DNA of 64,000 nt, from the NCBI RefSeq assembly GCF_003651185.1, contig NZ_RCDC01000005.1:124001-188000 (forward strand). Direction: 5' to 3'. Shown piece by piece: positions 52,125 through 61,349 of the stretch. The first letter of the stretch is position 1, and each line of letters opens with the position of its first letter. Position numbers and translations under genes: made by a program. The notes below the pieces were generated by a model. It was not told the DNA's origin. It searched no databases and was given only the letters and a program-made list of their open reading frames with translations. The stretch is from Stenotrophomonas rhizophila (GTDB taxonomy: Bacteria > Pseudomonadota > Gammaproteobacteria > Xanthomonadales > Xanthomonadaceae).

Positions 52125-53477
52125 TCAGCCGGTGGCGCGGATCATCTCGCCCAGTACGTCCACGATCCGGTCGATATGGCTGCGCTCCAGTATCAGCGGG
52201 GGCGACAGCGCAATCACATCGCCGGTGCAGCGCACCAGCAACTGGCCATCGCGGAAGCAGCGCTCGAACACCTCGTAGCCACGCGCGCCGGGGGCGTCCT
52301 TGCGCGGCATCAGCTCGACAGCACCGATGAGCCCAAAATTACGGATATCCACCACATGCGGCAGCCCGCGTAGGCTGTGCAGTCGCTCCTGCCAGTAGTC
52401 GCCCAGCTCGATGGCGCGCTCGAACAGATGCTCTTCGGCGTAGGTATCCAGCGCCGCCAGGGCCGCTGCGCAGGCCAGCGGGTGGCCGGAATAGGTGTAG
52501 CCGTGGAAGAACTCGATGGCGGCCGGCGGCCCCTGCATGAACGCGTCGTGGATCGCATCGCTGGCCAGCACCGCGCCCATCGGCACCGCGCCGTTGGTCA
52601 GCCCTTTGGCCAAGGTCATCAGGTCCGGGGTAACCCCGAAGCGCTGCGCAGCGAAGGCGTTGCCGACCCGTCCGAAACCGGTGATCACCTCATCCAACAC
52701 CAGCAGGATGCCGTGCTGGTCGCAAATCTCGCGCAGGCGCTGCAGGTAGCCCGGTGCGGGCAGGATCACCCCGGCCGAGCCGGCGATCGGCTCGACGAAC
52801 ACCGCCGCGATCGTGGACGCATCGTGCAGTGCGATCAAACGCTCCAGGTCGTCTGCGAGTTCGGCGCCGTGGCGCGGCAGGCCGGGACTGAAGGCATTGC
52901 GCTCCAGATCGAGCGTGTGGCGCAGGAAGTCGCTGCCGGCCAACAGCGGCCCGAACGTCTTGCGGTTGTTGGGCAGGCCGCCGATCGACAGGCCGCCGAA
53001 GCCCACGCCGTGATAGGCCTTTTCGCGGCCGATGAAGCGGGTGCGGTGGCCCTCGCCGCGCAAGCGGTGGTAGGCCAGCGCGATCTTCATCGCGGTGTCG
53101 ACTGCTTCGGAGCCGGAGTTGGTGAAGAACACGTGGTTCAAGCTCGCCGGTGCCAGCGCAGCGAGGCGCTGGGCCAGCACGAACGGCAAGGGCGAGCCCA
53201 TCTGGAACGGTGGCGCGAAATCCAGCGTGGCCGCCTGCTGCTGGATCGCCTGCACGATCCGCGGCCGCGCATGCCCTGCGTTGCAGCACCACAGGCCGGC
53301 CGCGCCATCCAGGATCGGGCGGTCGTCGACGTCGTGGTAATACATCCCCTCGGCGCGCACCAGCAGGCGCGGGGCGGCCTTGAACTGGCGGTTGGCGGTG
53401 AATGGCATCCAGTAGGCGTGGAGACTATCCGGCTGCGTGGTGGCCAGGACGCTGAGCGGCGGGGTCGGGGAGGGCAT
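52125..53477 (-). CDS. Class III aminotransferase (beta-alanine/putrescine:pyruvate type)
   Basis: A 450-residue PLP aminotransferase. Motifs are FTNSGSEAVDTAMKIALAYH, LLVLDEVITGFGRVG with the PLP-ring Asp, and LMTLAKGLTNGAVPMG with the Schiff-base Lys (residue about 285). It is closest to omega-amino acid:pyruvate and putrescine/spermidine aminotransferases. It is divergent from an aldehyde dehydrogenase 1.7 kb away, and a puuB-like gene lies at the window end, so a part in polyamine or beta-alanine catabolism is likely. Confidence 0.88.
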   Translation of the reverse strand: MPSPTPPLSVLATTQPDSLHAYWMPFTANRQFKAAPRLLVRAEGMYYHDVDDRPILDGAAGLWCCNAGHARPRIVQAIQQQAATLDFAPPFQMGSPLPFVLAQRLAALAPASLNHVFFTNSGSEAVDTAMKIALAYHRLRGEGHRTRFIGREKAYHGVGFGGLSIGGLPNNRKTFGPLLAGSDFLRHTLDLERNAFSPGLPRHGAELADDLERLIALHDASTIAAVFVEPIAGSAGVILPAPGYLQRLREICDQHGILLVLDEVITGFGRVGNAFAAQRFGVTPDLMTLAKGLTNGAVPMGAVLASDAIHDAFMQGPPAAIEFFHGYTYSGHPLACAAALAALDTYAEEHLFERAIELGDYWQERLHSLRGLPHVVDIRNFGLIGAVELMPRKDAPGARGYEVFERCFRDGQLLVRCTGDVIALSPPLILERSHIDRIVDVLGEMIRATG

Positions 53478-53554
53478 CGCAGACTCCAGAACGGCGGCGG
53501 TTGGTCCGACTGTAGCGTAGGGATGCTCCGCTCTGTCGTGTCGGACGACGGAAA

Positions 53555-53813
53555 ATGAGCAGCAGGTTCAAGTGCCTCTCGGCGATTCCGCAAATGATTC
53601 ACAGACGGAGTGGTTCGTCCGGCTTGAATCCAGATAAAAGCGGTGAACTGCTGCAGTCTGCACAACAATCGAAAAAAGGGGTGACGCCACCGCGGAATGA
53701 AGCGCAGGTGGATCACAAGACGCCGCGCGCAGCGGGTGGAACAAATGACCCAAGAAAACGCGCAGGTCCTGTCGAGGAAAGAAAACATACAGAAATCGGA
53801 CAAAATAGAATGA
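53555..53813 (+). pseudogene. HNH nuclease toxin tail of an RHS/polymorphic toxin, frameshifted
   Basis: An 85-codon remnant. SGELLQSAQQSKKGV, then NEAQVDHKTPRAAGGTNDPR and, after a one-base shift, NAQVLSRKEN-IQKSD, is the C-terminal HNH/ENDO VII type nuclease found at the end of RHS proteins (Asp-His, Gly-Gly, Asn, Asn, Lys pattern). An extra A near 53755-53758 breaks the frame; removing it restores the toxin exactly to its TGA at 53811-53813. No RHS core precedes it, so it is an orphan tail. Its stop overlaps the immunity start by ATGA, as in a working toxin-immunity pair. Confidence 0.8.
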
Positions 53814-54121
53814 GCAAGTTCAGTCAAGTTGGCCCAGCAATGGCGGCGATCGTTCGTGAGCATATTGCGAAATCAGGGGCGGTGATACTATGCGCAAATC
53901 GCGAGGTTCCAGAGGAACCCGCAGATAGCGGTTGGCAATTCTCTTGTGGTTCGATGGATGAAAATGTCGATGGCGCGGAGGTTTGGAGTGTTCGTGAGGT
54001 TCTGGATGTCGCGCCAGAGTTGGAGGTCTTTATCAATCTGCCGCCAGGTGTTGAGCTGAGTCGTGCTGGACCATCCAGCTTGTGGATTGCCACCAATACC
54101 GATGATCCTGTCAATGAGTGA
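53810..54121 (+). CDS. DUF2185-type immunity protein
   Basis: A 103-residue soluble protein. VILCANREVPEEPADSGWQF, followed by CGSMDENVDG, is the DUF2185 (immunity) pattern, and SVREVLDVAPELEVFINLPPG continues the fold. The ATG overlaps the stop of the HNH toxin remnant, which strongly suggests it is the cognate immunity protein. It is intact although the toxin is frameshifted, so the cell may be kept protected against relatives carrying the toxin. GC content is well below that of the flanking chromosome. Confidence 0.8.
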   Translation: MSKFSQVGPAMAAIVREHIAKSGAVILCANREVPEEPADSGWQFSCGSMDENVDGAEVWSVREVLDVAPELEVFINLPPGVELSRAGPSSLWIATNTDDPVNE

Positions 54122-54214
54122 ACCGGGCAGTTCTTTGCATCGCTGAGGTGGGTGGCGGTCCTGGTGTGCCGCCGTGTAATCCATGTGAGTGATCCCGTGA
54201 GCATTGGAGCGATG

Positions 54215-54584
54215 ATGCTGAAGAAGCTGCTCAAGACCTTCGCGATGATGGGGATTGCGCTCGCCATGGCGGCTCCCCACGCTCAGACGACGGTGCGCTA
54301 CCTGCATACCGATGCGCTGGGTATGGTGGTGACGAAGACGGATGCCAACGGCAACGTTTGTCGAGCAGACTACGTTCGAGCCGTACGGGGCGATGGTGGT
54401 CGGCGCGGTGGCTGACGGCCCGGCGCGCCTTGTGAATAGCCCGGTGATAACTAAACACATGGGTAAGCTGAATGATTTTGTAGCAGGAGCGGCTGATAAG
54501 GGCTCTCCAGCGCCTCCTGCATCTTCGGCGGGTTTGGCCGGGGCGGCCGTGGGTGAGCGAATTGAGAGTATTGGCGGTGAGTAG
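54215..54584 (+). pseudogene. Truncated RHS-repeat protein, frameshifted
   Basis: A signal peptide (MLKKLLKTFAMMGIALAMAA, ending AHA) leads straight into one RHS/YD motif: TTVRYLHTDALGMVVTKTDA. An extra T near 54357-54359 shifts the frame; the second frame continues NVVEQTTFEPYG then GAVADGP. Here the usual RHS core (YTGHV, QQRYYDP, LSVDP) is missing and an unrelated tail (VNSPVITKHMGKLNDFVAG) follows to the stop at 54584. Short secreted RHS proteins with one YD unit occur in xanthomonads; this one looks decayed by deletion and frameshift. Confidence 0.72.
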
Positions 54585-54589
54585 CAAGA

Positions 54590-54778
54590 ATGAAGACGGT
54601 TAATAGCCTGTTTGGTGTGATGTTCATTGTTTACGGGTTGTGTTTGATTTTTGGAGTTGGCGGCCAGCCTGGATTTCTCAAGGTAATTGACTTGTCAATT
54701 GATCCGGTTGGGTTTGGTGCCTTCTTCTTGCTGCTTGGAGTATGGATTGTGATGAACGATAAGAGGGGGGGCGCTTGA
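54590..54778 (+). CDS. Tiny two-helix membrane protein after the RHS remnant
   Basis: A 62-residue protein with two hydrophobic helices (SLFGVMFIVYGLCLIFGVGG and GFGAFFLLLGVWIVM) and a basic end. It starts 5 bases after the RHS remnant stop and overlaps the next gene. I recognise no family. Position after a toxin tail suggests an immunity protein for a membrane-active toxin that has been lost. The codons are much richer in A/T than those of the chromosome. Confidence 0.6.
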   Translation: MKTVNSLFGVMFIVYGLCLIFGVGGQPGFLKVIDLSIDPVGFGAFFLLLGVWIVMNDKRGGA

Positions 54779-54981
54779 TCAGACTGCTGTGGAAGTACTT
54801 CACTTCAATCTTGTTGATCTTATTCGGCTTGTCAGTCCTGATTGCTGATGCTGACAAGCCATACTCTGAGACAGTTCCGATAATTCTTGGTTCCTATCAA
54901 ACCATTGTCGGGGCTGCTCTCCTGTTCGTTGGATTTTTGGTGGGATTCGCAATCCATCATTACTCAGGAGAGAGTAAGTGA
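54775..54981 (+). CDS. Tiny two-helix membrane protein, second of a pair
   Basis: A 68-residue protein with helices YFTSILLILFGLSVLIAD and TIVGAALLFVGFLVGFAIHH joined by a charged loop. It starts with TTG at 54775, overlapping the stop of the preceding gene (TTGA), after a very strong AGAGGGGGGG stretch. It has similar topology to its neighbour but little sequence likeness. A role as paired immunity or assembly partner is inference. Confidence 0.55.
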   Translation: MIRLLWKYFTSILLILFGLSVLIADADKPYSETVPIILGSYQTIVGAALLFVGFLVGFAIHHYSGESK

Positions 54982-55196
54982 GAGGGTGATCCCTCCGCTT
55001 TTAGCGGTCGCCAAAACTGGAACTACGCTCCCAGTGCAAGCCTCTGCATTGGCGTGATACCACCAATACTGCGCCGGGCCACACAAAACGGAGCACGGCA
55101 ACTGGCGGCCCCGGCTACGCACACTCGCCTCACATCATCCCGTGATGGCGCCGGGTATAACCGCCTTACCCGACTGAGTGGATGAGGACGACGCCG

Positions 55197-56699
55197 ATGA
55201 CCACCGCACGCACCCGCGACGACTGGCAGCGCCAGGCCGATGCACTGACCTTCCAGGGCCAGGCGTTCATCGATGGACGCTACGTCGACGCGGCCAGCGG
55301 CGCACGTTACGACTGCATCAGCCCGATCGATGGCCGCGTGCTGGTGCAGGTGGCCGATGCCGATACGGCGGACGTCGACCGGGCGGTCGCGGCGGCGCGG
55401 CGCAGTTTCGATGCGGGCGACTGGTCGCGGGCTGCGCCCTCTCATCGCAAGCAGGTACTGCTGCGGCTGGCCGATCTGGTCGAACAGCACGCCGATGCGC
55501 TCGCGTTGCTGGAGACCCTGGATATGGGCAAGCCGGTACGCGATGCGCGCGAGGGCGATCTGGCCGGTGTCGTGCGCTGCCTGCGCTGGACCGCCGAGGC
55601 GGTGGACAAGGTGTACGGCGAGGTTGCCCCGACCGCGCTGGATACGCTGGGCCTGATCACCCGTGAGCCGGTGGGCGTGGTGGCGGTGATCGTGCCGTGG
55701 AACTTCCCGCTACTGATGGCAACGTGGAAGATCGCGCCAGCCTTGGCGGCGGGCAATTCCGTGGTGCTCAAGCCCTCCGAGCGCTCGCCGCTGAGCGCGA
55801 TCCGGCTGGCCGCGCTGGTGGCCGAGGCGGGGGTGCCCGATGGTGTCTTCAATGTGCTTCCCGGCCATGGTGAGCGGACGGGCGAGCCGTTGGCGTTGCA
55901 CATGGATGTGGATGCGCTGGCGTTCACCGGGTCTACCGCCGTGGGTCGCCGGTTGCTGCAATGCGCCGGGCAATCGAATCTCAAGCGCACCTGGCTGGAG
56001 TGCGGCGGCAAGAGCCCGAACCTGGTGTTCGCCGACGCGCCCGATCTGGACAAGGCTGCGCAGGCGGCAGCCACCGCGATCTTCTACAACCAGGGCGAGG
56101 TGTGTACGGCTGGCTCGCGTTTGCTGGTCCAGCGCTCGATCAAGGACGCGTTCGTTGCACGGGTGCTGGCGCATGGCCGGCATATGCAGCCGCAGCATCC
56201 CTTCGAGCCGGACGCCGCGATGGGCGCACTGGTCGACGAGGCGCACGCCGGGCGGGTGCTGGATTACGTAGCACGTGGTGAGGCCGATGGCGCGCGCCTG
56301 CTGCTGGGGGGCAAGCGGCTGGAGGTGGTGCCCGGTGGGAGCTACGTGGAGCCGACGGTATTCGATGAGGTTGATCCGCAGCACACCATCGCCCGCGAGG
56401 AAATTTTCGGGCCGGTGCTGTCGGTGCTGACGTTCGATCATGAAGGCGACGCCCTGCGCATGGCCAATGATTCGATCTATGGGCTGGCTGCTGGCGTATG
56501 GACGCGCGATCTGGGCCGCGCACATCGGGTGGCACGCGGGCTGCGCGCGGGCAGTGTGTGGGTCAATCAATGGGATGGTGGCGACATGACCGCCCCGTTC
56601 GGTGGCTACAAGCAGTCCGGCATCGGCCGCGACAAATCCCTGCACGCCTTCGACAAGTACACCGAGCTCAAGGCGACCTGGATTCATCTGGGCGGCTGA
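55197..56699 (+). CDS. puuC: Aldehyde dehydrogenase, PuuC/AldH-like
   Basis: A 500-residue NAD(P)-dependent aldehyde dehydrogenase. Motifs are [45 protein letters not shown] (general base Glu) and [15 protein letters not shown] (catalytic Cys), ending [20 protein letters not shown]. The PuuC family oxidises gamma-glutamyl-gamma-aminobutyraldehyde in putrescine breakdown; other omega-amino aldehydes are possible. ATG 55197 has GAGG 9 bases upstream; ATG 55182 is an alternative. Confidence 0.88.
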   Translation: MTTARTRDDWQRQADALTFQGQAFIDGRYVDAASGARYDCISPIDGRVLVQVADADTADVDRAVAAARRSFDAGDWSRAAPSHRKQVLLRLADLVEQHADALALLETLDMGKPVRDAREGDLAGVVRCLRWTAEAVDKVYGEVAPTALDTLGLITREPVGVVAVIVPWNFPLLMATWKIAPALAAGNSVVLKPSERSPLSAIRLAALVAEAGVPDGVFNVLPGHGERTGEPLALHMDVDALAFTGSTAVGRRLLQCAGQSNLKRTWLECGGKSPNLVFADAPDLDKAAQAAATAIFYNQGEVCTAGSRLLVQRSIKDAFVARVLAHGRHMQPQHPFEPDAAMGALVDEAHAGRVLDYVARGEADGARLLLGGKRLEVVPGGSYVEPTVFDEVDPQHTIAREEIFGPVLSVLTFDHEGDALRMANDSIYGLAAGVWTRDLGRAHRVARGLRAGSVWVNQWDGGDMTAPFGGYKQSGIGRDKSLHAFDKYTELKATWIHLGG

Positions 56700-56705
56700 C
56701 GCCGC

Positions 56706-57338
56706 TCAGCAGTCCTGGCTGTGGCGAATCAGCGACTCGCGCAGCAGGTCGCGATCCATTTCATCCACGGCGTTGCGCAGGTAGTCGATCTGCTGCCGCG
56801 TCAGGCGGCACGGGTCCACCGTGTAGCCCGGGGGCCACGCGCCGATCAGCTGGAAGATGCCGTGCACGATCTGCTCCGGGGTCATCCCGGCCTTCATGCG
56901 GAAGCGCTTGGGTTTGGGCTGGAATGCCGGGTGTACCTCGCGGTTGCCCAGCACGCGCGGAACCAGCAAGGCGGCATCGATGCCGTTGCCCATCAGCGAG
57001 CCCGGCACGCTCAGGTCCAGTGCGGCGCGTGGCGCCTGCGGATCCACCGCCGCAGCATGTGATGCGATGGTGGGCGTGGCCACGCGTGGCGCAGGCAAAC
57101 GCTGCGAGGCGGCGGGCTGCGGCATAGGGGGCGCGGGAGTCGCCAAGGGTGGGGGAACCGGCGCAGGCAACGGCCGCGGCAGCCAGTACACCGCCAGGCG
57201 GGCGTCCTCCGCGACGCCACCGGGCTGCGGTGAACGCAGCAGCACGCCCAGCATCAGCCCGTGCACAACGATCACCACCGCGATGGCGGCCGGCTGCGCC
57301 CAGCGCGAGGGGGCGGTACTCTTCCGTGAGGCTGACAT
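56706..57338 (-). CDS. Hypothetical TonB-like, proline-rich anchored protein
   Basis: A 210-residue protein. One N-terminal helix (AAIAVVIVVHGLMLGVLL, residues about 17-34) is followed by a proline-rich periplasmic spacer (about 52-80: PRPLPAPVPPPLATPAPPMP) and a C-terminal domain with FRMKAGMTPEQIVHGIFQLI, a PGYTVDPC segment and YLRNAVDEMDRDLLRESL. The layout resembles TonB or energiser proteins, but no TonB C-terminal signature is present, so the function is unknown. It is convergent with the aldehyde dehydrogenase, with 6 bases between the stops. Confidence 0.72.
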   Translation of the reverse strand: MSASRKSTAPSRWAQPAAIAVVIVVHGLMLGVLLRSPQPGGVAEDARLAVYWLPRPLPAPVPPPLATPAPPMPQPAASQRLPAPRVATPTIASHAAAVDPQAPRAALDLSVPGSLMGNGIDAALLVPRVLGNREVHPAFQPKPKRFRMKAGMTPEQIVHGIFQLIGAWPPGYTVDPCRLTRQQIDYLRNAVDEMDRDLLRESLIRHSQDC

Positions 57339-57511
57339 CCGGGACCGTCCTGGTGGGGTGACCGCGGTCAGACCCTGCGGTGCCGGGGAAGTTCCTGCCC
57401 GATGCGCAGGCCGCCGAGGCGGTCACAGGCTGACAGTCTCGTCTGCAACCATTGCGGCAGCCAGCGGAAGGCCGTGGCAGAATCCGGCAGCTGCCTTTTT
57501 CTGCGTACCCG

Positions 57512-58789
57512 ATGTCCACACCTGCTGTCGCCCCTGTCGTGAACTCTCCCCGCCGCATCCTGCTGGCGAGCCTGATCGGCACCACCATCGAGTTCTTCGA
57601 TTTCTATATCTACGCCACGGCGGCGGTGCTGGTGTTCCCGCACCTGTTTTTCCCGGAGAGCAGCGATGGTGCGGCGATGCTGCAGTCGCTGGCGACCTTC
57701 GCGGTGGCCTTCATCGCGCGGCCGGTCGGCTCGGCGGTGTTCGGTCACTACGGTGACCGCATCGGGCGCAAGGCGACGCTGGTCGCTGCGCTGCTCACGA
57801 TGGGCATCTCCACCGTGGCGATCGGCCTGCTGCCCACGCATGCCAGCATCGGGTTGGTGGCGCCGGCCCTGTTGGCGCTGTGCCGCTTCGGCCAGGGCCT
57901 GGGGCTGGGTGGGGAGTGGGGCGGCGCCGTGCTGCTGGCCACCGAGAATGCGCCGCCCGGCAAGCGCGCCTGGTACGGCATGTTCCCGCAGCTGGGCGCA
58001 CCGCTGGGCTTCCTGCTTTCGGCCGGCATCTTCCTGCTGCTGGGCCGCGCGATGAGCGAGGCCGACTTCCTGCAGTGGGGGTGGCGCGTGCCGTTCCTGG
58101 CCAGTTCGCTGCTGGTCGGCATCGGCTTGTGGGTACGCCTGAACATCCACGAGACCCCGCAATTCCAGGCCGCGCTGGACCGCAACGAGCGGGTCAAGCT
58201 GCCGATGTGGACGGTGCTGCGCGAACATCCGCTGACGCTGGTGCTGGGCACCCTGGGGGCATTCGCCACCTTCGTGCTGTTCTACCTGATGACGGTGTTC
58301 ACCCTCGGCCATGGCACCACCGTGCTGGGCTACTCGCGCGAGCAGTTCCTGCTGCTGCAGATGGTCGGCATCCTGTTCTTCGCCGCCGGCATTCCCATTT
58401 CAGCCTTGTATGGCGACCGCTGGGGCACGCGCCGCACGATGATCGTGGCCAGCGGCCTGATCCTCGCCTTCGGCGTGGTGTTCGCGCCGCTGTTCCAGGC
58501 CGGCAGCCCGTGGCTGGTGCTCGGGTTCCTGGCGCTGGGGCTGTTCCTGATGGGCCTGACCTACGGCCCGTGCGGCACCTTCCTGGCCGAGATCTACCCG
58601 GTGCAGGTGCGCTATACCGGCGCCTCCTTGTCGTTCAACCTGGCCGGCATTCTCGGTGCCGCACCGGCGCCGTATGTGGCCACCTGGCTGGCCGAGCGCT
58701 ATGGCCTGGTCGCGGTGGGCTATTACCTGTGCGTGACCGCACTGGTCACCATCGTTGCCTTGCTGGCGATGGGGCGGCGCGGGCGCTGA
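57512..58789 (+). CDS. MFS metabolite:proton symporter (ShiA/KgtP/ProP family)
   Basis: A 425-residue transporter with 12 helices. The N-terminal signature of the family is GTTIEFFDFYIYATAAVLVF, the loop 2-3 motif is GHYGDRIGRKATL, and QGLGLGGEWGGAVLLATENA is typical of the metabolite:H+ symporters. Substrates in the family are carboxylates, shikimate, alpha-ketoglutarate or betaines; the sequence alone does not tell which. It is divergent from the proline-rich gene and directly abuts the stop of the convergent hemerythrin gene. Confidence 0.88.
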   Translation: MSTPAVAPVVNSPRRILLASLIGTTIEFFDFYIYATAAVLVFPHLFFPESSDGAAMLQSLATFAVAFIARPVGSAVFGHYGDRIGRKATLVAALLTMGISTVAIGLLPTHASIGLVAPALLALCRFGQGLGLGGEWGGAVLLATENAPPGKRAWYGMFPQLGAPLGFLLSAGIFLLLGRAMSEADFLQWGWRVPFLASSLLVGIGLWVRLNIHETPQFQAALDRNERVKLPMWTVLREHPLTLVLGTLGAFATFVLFYLMTVFTLGHGTTVLGYSREQFLLLQMVGILFFAAGIPISALYGDRWGTRRTMIVASGLILAFGVVFAPLFQAGSPWLVLGFLALGLFLMGLTYGPCGTFLAEIYPVQVRYTGASLSFNLAGILGAAPAPYVATWLAERYGLVAVGYYLCVTALVTIVALLAMGRRGR

Positions 58790-59251
58790 TCAGCGGAAGA
58801 AGCGCTTGAGCGTGCGGCCCAGCCAACTACCCTGCTGGTGGTCGCGCGCGAACTGGTTGAGGTGTTGTTTGACCTGCGGCGCGTACGCCTTGTCATCGCC
58901 ACGGATATGGTTGAACAGCCAGCGCGACAGCATCGTGCGCAGCTCGTCGGTGATGTCCTCACCGGCCTGGAAACGCAGCCGGTACTCGCCCACGCGCTTG
59001 CCGAAGATCTCGTGCACACGCTTGTGCGCCGAACAGAACGGGTACCCGGCTTCCTCCATCAGTTCTTCTTCGAAGGCGAAGTGGGACATCGTGTAGTCCA
59101 CCAGTTCGTCGATGACCTCGGCCACGGCCAGCCGCTCCAGGCTCTTCTGGGCGACGTGCAGGTGGTTGAGCATCTCCACGATGCGCATGTGCTGGTGATC
59201 GATGACATCGATACCGATGTTCAGATCGTCCTGCCAGACCAGAAGTGCCAT
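58790..59251 (-). CDS. Bacteriohemerythrin
   Basis: A 153-residue hemerythrin. Di-iron ligands are present in order: [16 protein letters not shown] (His, His/Glu pair), [26 protein letters not shown], and [15 protein letters not shown]. It binds oxygen or NO reversibly in the cytoplasm. The C-terminus has an extra basic tail of about 20 residues. It ends immediately after the MFS gene stop (convergent) and lies 70 bases downstream of the diguanylate cyclase on the same strand. Confidence 0.9.
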   Translation of the reverse strand: MALLVWQDDLNIGIDVIDHQHMRIVEMLNHLHVAQKSLERLAVAEVIDELVDYTMSHFAFEEELMEEAGYPFCSAHKRVHEIFGKRVGEYRLRFQAGEDITDELRTMLSRWLFNHIRGDDKAYAPQVKQHLNQFARDHQQGSWLGRTLKRFFR

Positions 59252-59321
59252 GGTGCGTTCCCCGCGCTGTTCAACTGGGGGCGACTCTAGGCAGTCGCGG
59301 CCGGGGCCGCGTTGATCTCGA

Positions 59322-60668
59322 TCAAGGCGCCAGGGCAGGCTCGCGCTGGCGTGGGCCGGTTGCCACGGTAGCGCAGTGGACGCGATTGCGGCCGCCGGCC
59401 TTGGCCAGGTACAGCTGCCGGTCGGCCTCGGAAATCAGCCGGTGCAGGGAATCGCGCTGCGGCCGCAGGCAGCACAGCCCGATGCTGACCGTCATGCGCA
59501 GGGTGGTGTGGCCCAGGTCGACCTCCAGCGCGGCGATGGTCTGGCGCAGTTCGTCGAAGTACTGCACGGCCTGCACTTCATCCATGCCCGGTACCAGCAG
59601 GCAGAACTCCTCGCCCCCGAAGCGTGCGATCAGATCGTCCTCGCGCGCATGCTGGGCCACCGCTGCGGCCACCGCGCGCAGCGCATCGTCGCCGGCCTCG
59701 TGGCCATGGGTATCGTTGATGTGCTTGAAGTGATCGATGTCGATCATCGCCACCGCGACCTGTTCACCGTCCAGGTGCAGCTGCGGCAGCTGGCGCTGAC
59801 TCTGCTCCAGGAAGCAGCGACGATTCGGCAGGCCGGTCAGGAAATCGCGGGTGGCCAGGTCCTGTAGCGTGCCGATCAGCTCGAGCTGATCCACGTTCTG
59901 CGAGACGCGGCAGAAGAACTCCTCGCGCGAGAAGGGCTTACGCAGGAAATCGTTGGCGCCGTTCTTGAGGAAGCGCGGAATCAGCGACGGATCGGTATTG
60001 CCGGAAATCCCGATCACGGCGAGCTTGTCGCGCGAGCGCATCGTGCGCAGACGGCGGGTGAATTCCACCCCCTCCATGCCGGGCATTTCCTGGTCGACCA
60101 CGGCCAGCCGGATCGCCGGGTGGGCCTCGATCGCCTTGAGTCCCTCGGCACCGTCGGCGGCCTCGTAGACGTCGTGCCCGTACATGCGCAGCAAGGAGGC
60201 GGCGTACATCCGTGCCGACATCGAGTCGTCCACCACCAGCGCGGCAATGCGCCGGTTGCGCTCCAACCGCTGCACCAGCCACACCAGATAATCGATGCTG
60301 CCCGGAGTGTTCTTGAGCACGTAATCGATGATCTGCTGCTGCAGCACGCGCTTGCGCAGATCCTCGTCATACACGCCGCTGACCACCACGGTGGGCAGCC
60401 CGCGCGACAGGAAGTAGTCCACCACGGTATCGCGGTCGCCATCGGCCAGCACCAGCCCGGTCAGGACCAGGAACCAGCCCTGTTCCTCATCCAGCAACCG
60501 CCCGGCCTCGGCCAGGCTGGTCGCCACCGAGACCGGCAGCTCCAACCGCTGCTCGATCGCCTCGCGCAGCATGCTGGTGAACGTGCGCGAGTTTTCCACC
60601 AGCAGGATCCGCTGGGGCAGGGCATCACCGGGGTCGCTGAGAACAGCGCCCTGCAACAGTGCCGGCAT
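59322..60668 (-). CDS. PleD-like diguanylate cyclase with two receiver domains
   Basis: A 448-residue protein. Receiver 1 (about residues 20-135, [15 protein letters not shown]) has Thr at the usual phosphoacceptor position ([11 protein letters not shown]) and is probably not phosphorylated. Receiver 2 (about 145-260) is normal: [23 protein letters not shown] and RKPFSREEF. The GGDEF domain is intact ([13 protein letters not shown]) with [10 protein letters not shown] at its start. It should make cyclic di-GMP when receiver 2 is phosphorylated. ATG 60668 was preferred; TTG 60725 would add 19 residues. No kinase lies next to it. Confidence 0.88.
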   Translation of the reverse strand: MPALLQGAVLSDPGDALPQRILLVENSRTFTSMLREAIEQRLELPVSVATSLAEAGRLLDEEQGWFLVLTGLVLADGDRDTVVDYFLSRGLPTVVVSGVYDEDLRKRVLQQQIIDYVLKNTPGSIDYLVWLVQRLERNRRIAALVVDDSMSARMYAASLLRMYGHDVYEAADGAEGLKAIEAHPAIRLAVVDQEMPGMEGVEFTRRLRTMRSRDKLAVIGISGNTDPSLIPRFLKNGANDFLRKPFSREEFFCRVSQNVDQLELIGTLQDLATRDFLTGLPNRRCFLEQSQRQLPQLHLDGEQVAVAMIDIDHFKHINDTHGHEAGDDALRAVAAAVAQHAREDDLIARFGGEEFCLLVPGMDEVQAVQYFDELRQTIAALEVDLGHTTLRMTVSIGLCCLRPQRDSLHRLISEADRQLYLAKAGGRNRVHCATVATGPRQREPALAP

Positions 60669-60889
60669 GAGGCGTACGCTCGATTCCGAGTGGGTCGGGA
60701 CTGGTAGCGGCCGTTTCACATGCAACTTTAGGGGGAGGGGGTGCCGCGCAATGTCGCAGCCTCCGCCTGGCTGCCGTGTGGCTCGTCGTCCTGTGCTGGC
60801 GGCTCAGGCGGTCCCCGTTTGCTCGATGGACGTCCGCTTACGGTTACTATCGCTGAAGTTCCCCTCGACGTTTTAATCAGGAGGTAAAT

Positions 60890-61327
60890 GTGCGCATTCC
60901 AAGGATTGTGGGTGTTGTGGGTGTCGTTATTCTCGCGTCGGTTCCGATGGTTGGAATGGCGCAATCGGACGGACACGGAACTCCTCTGGCGAGAAGTGGA
61001 CTGGGTCAAGCGCAGCCAATGGCTGTCAACCTCAGTCAGGATCCGAACTGGCTCGTGTACGGATTCCAGCGTGACGGTATCTCGTACTTCCAGGTAAATG
61101 ATCTCGCCGGACGCGTACAGCTGATTATCGGAAATACCGATGATGTGTTCTGGACACTGCCCGCCGGTGACGGCCGTGCTCGGGTGTCGTTGCCGACGCA
61201 GTACGTGCAGCATCCCACTAGCGCACCGAGGATTGAACTATATCGAGGACCCAACTTCTCGCTGGTACGCTATGGGCAGGGCGGCGACGCCGTGTGGGCT
61301 GTCGAAGCTGCAGATGAGCAGCACTAG
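60890..61327 (+). CDS. Hypothetical secreted small protein
   Basis: A 145-residue protein. The signal peptide ends at GMA-QS (about residue 25), then a compact beta-rich domain follows: NWLVYGFQRDGISYFQVNDL, LIIGNTDDVFWTLPAGDG, FSLVRYGQGGDAVWAVE. No family recognised. A perfect AGGAGGT lies only 4 bases before GTG 60890. The ATG two bases earlier opens another frame without a signal peptide, so GTG was chosen. GC content is lower than average. A strong hairpin follows. Confidence 0.7.
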   Translation: MRIPRIVGVVGVVILASVPMVGMAQSDGHGTPLARSGLGQAQPMAVNLSQDPNWLVYGFQRDGISYFQVNDLAGRVQLIIGNTDDVFWTLPAGDGRARVSLPTQYVQHPTSAPRIELYRGPNFSLVRYGQGGDAVWAVEAADEQH

Positions 61328-61349
61328 AGACAGCTGACACGTTTGCTGT

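Noticed and set aside
55023..55490. Possible 155-residue gene on the minus strand before the aldehyde dehydrogenase
   Set aside because: Mostly antisense to the dehydrogenase N-terminus; Arg-rich, without a ribosome site or recognisable fold.
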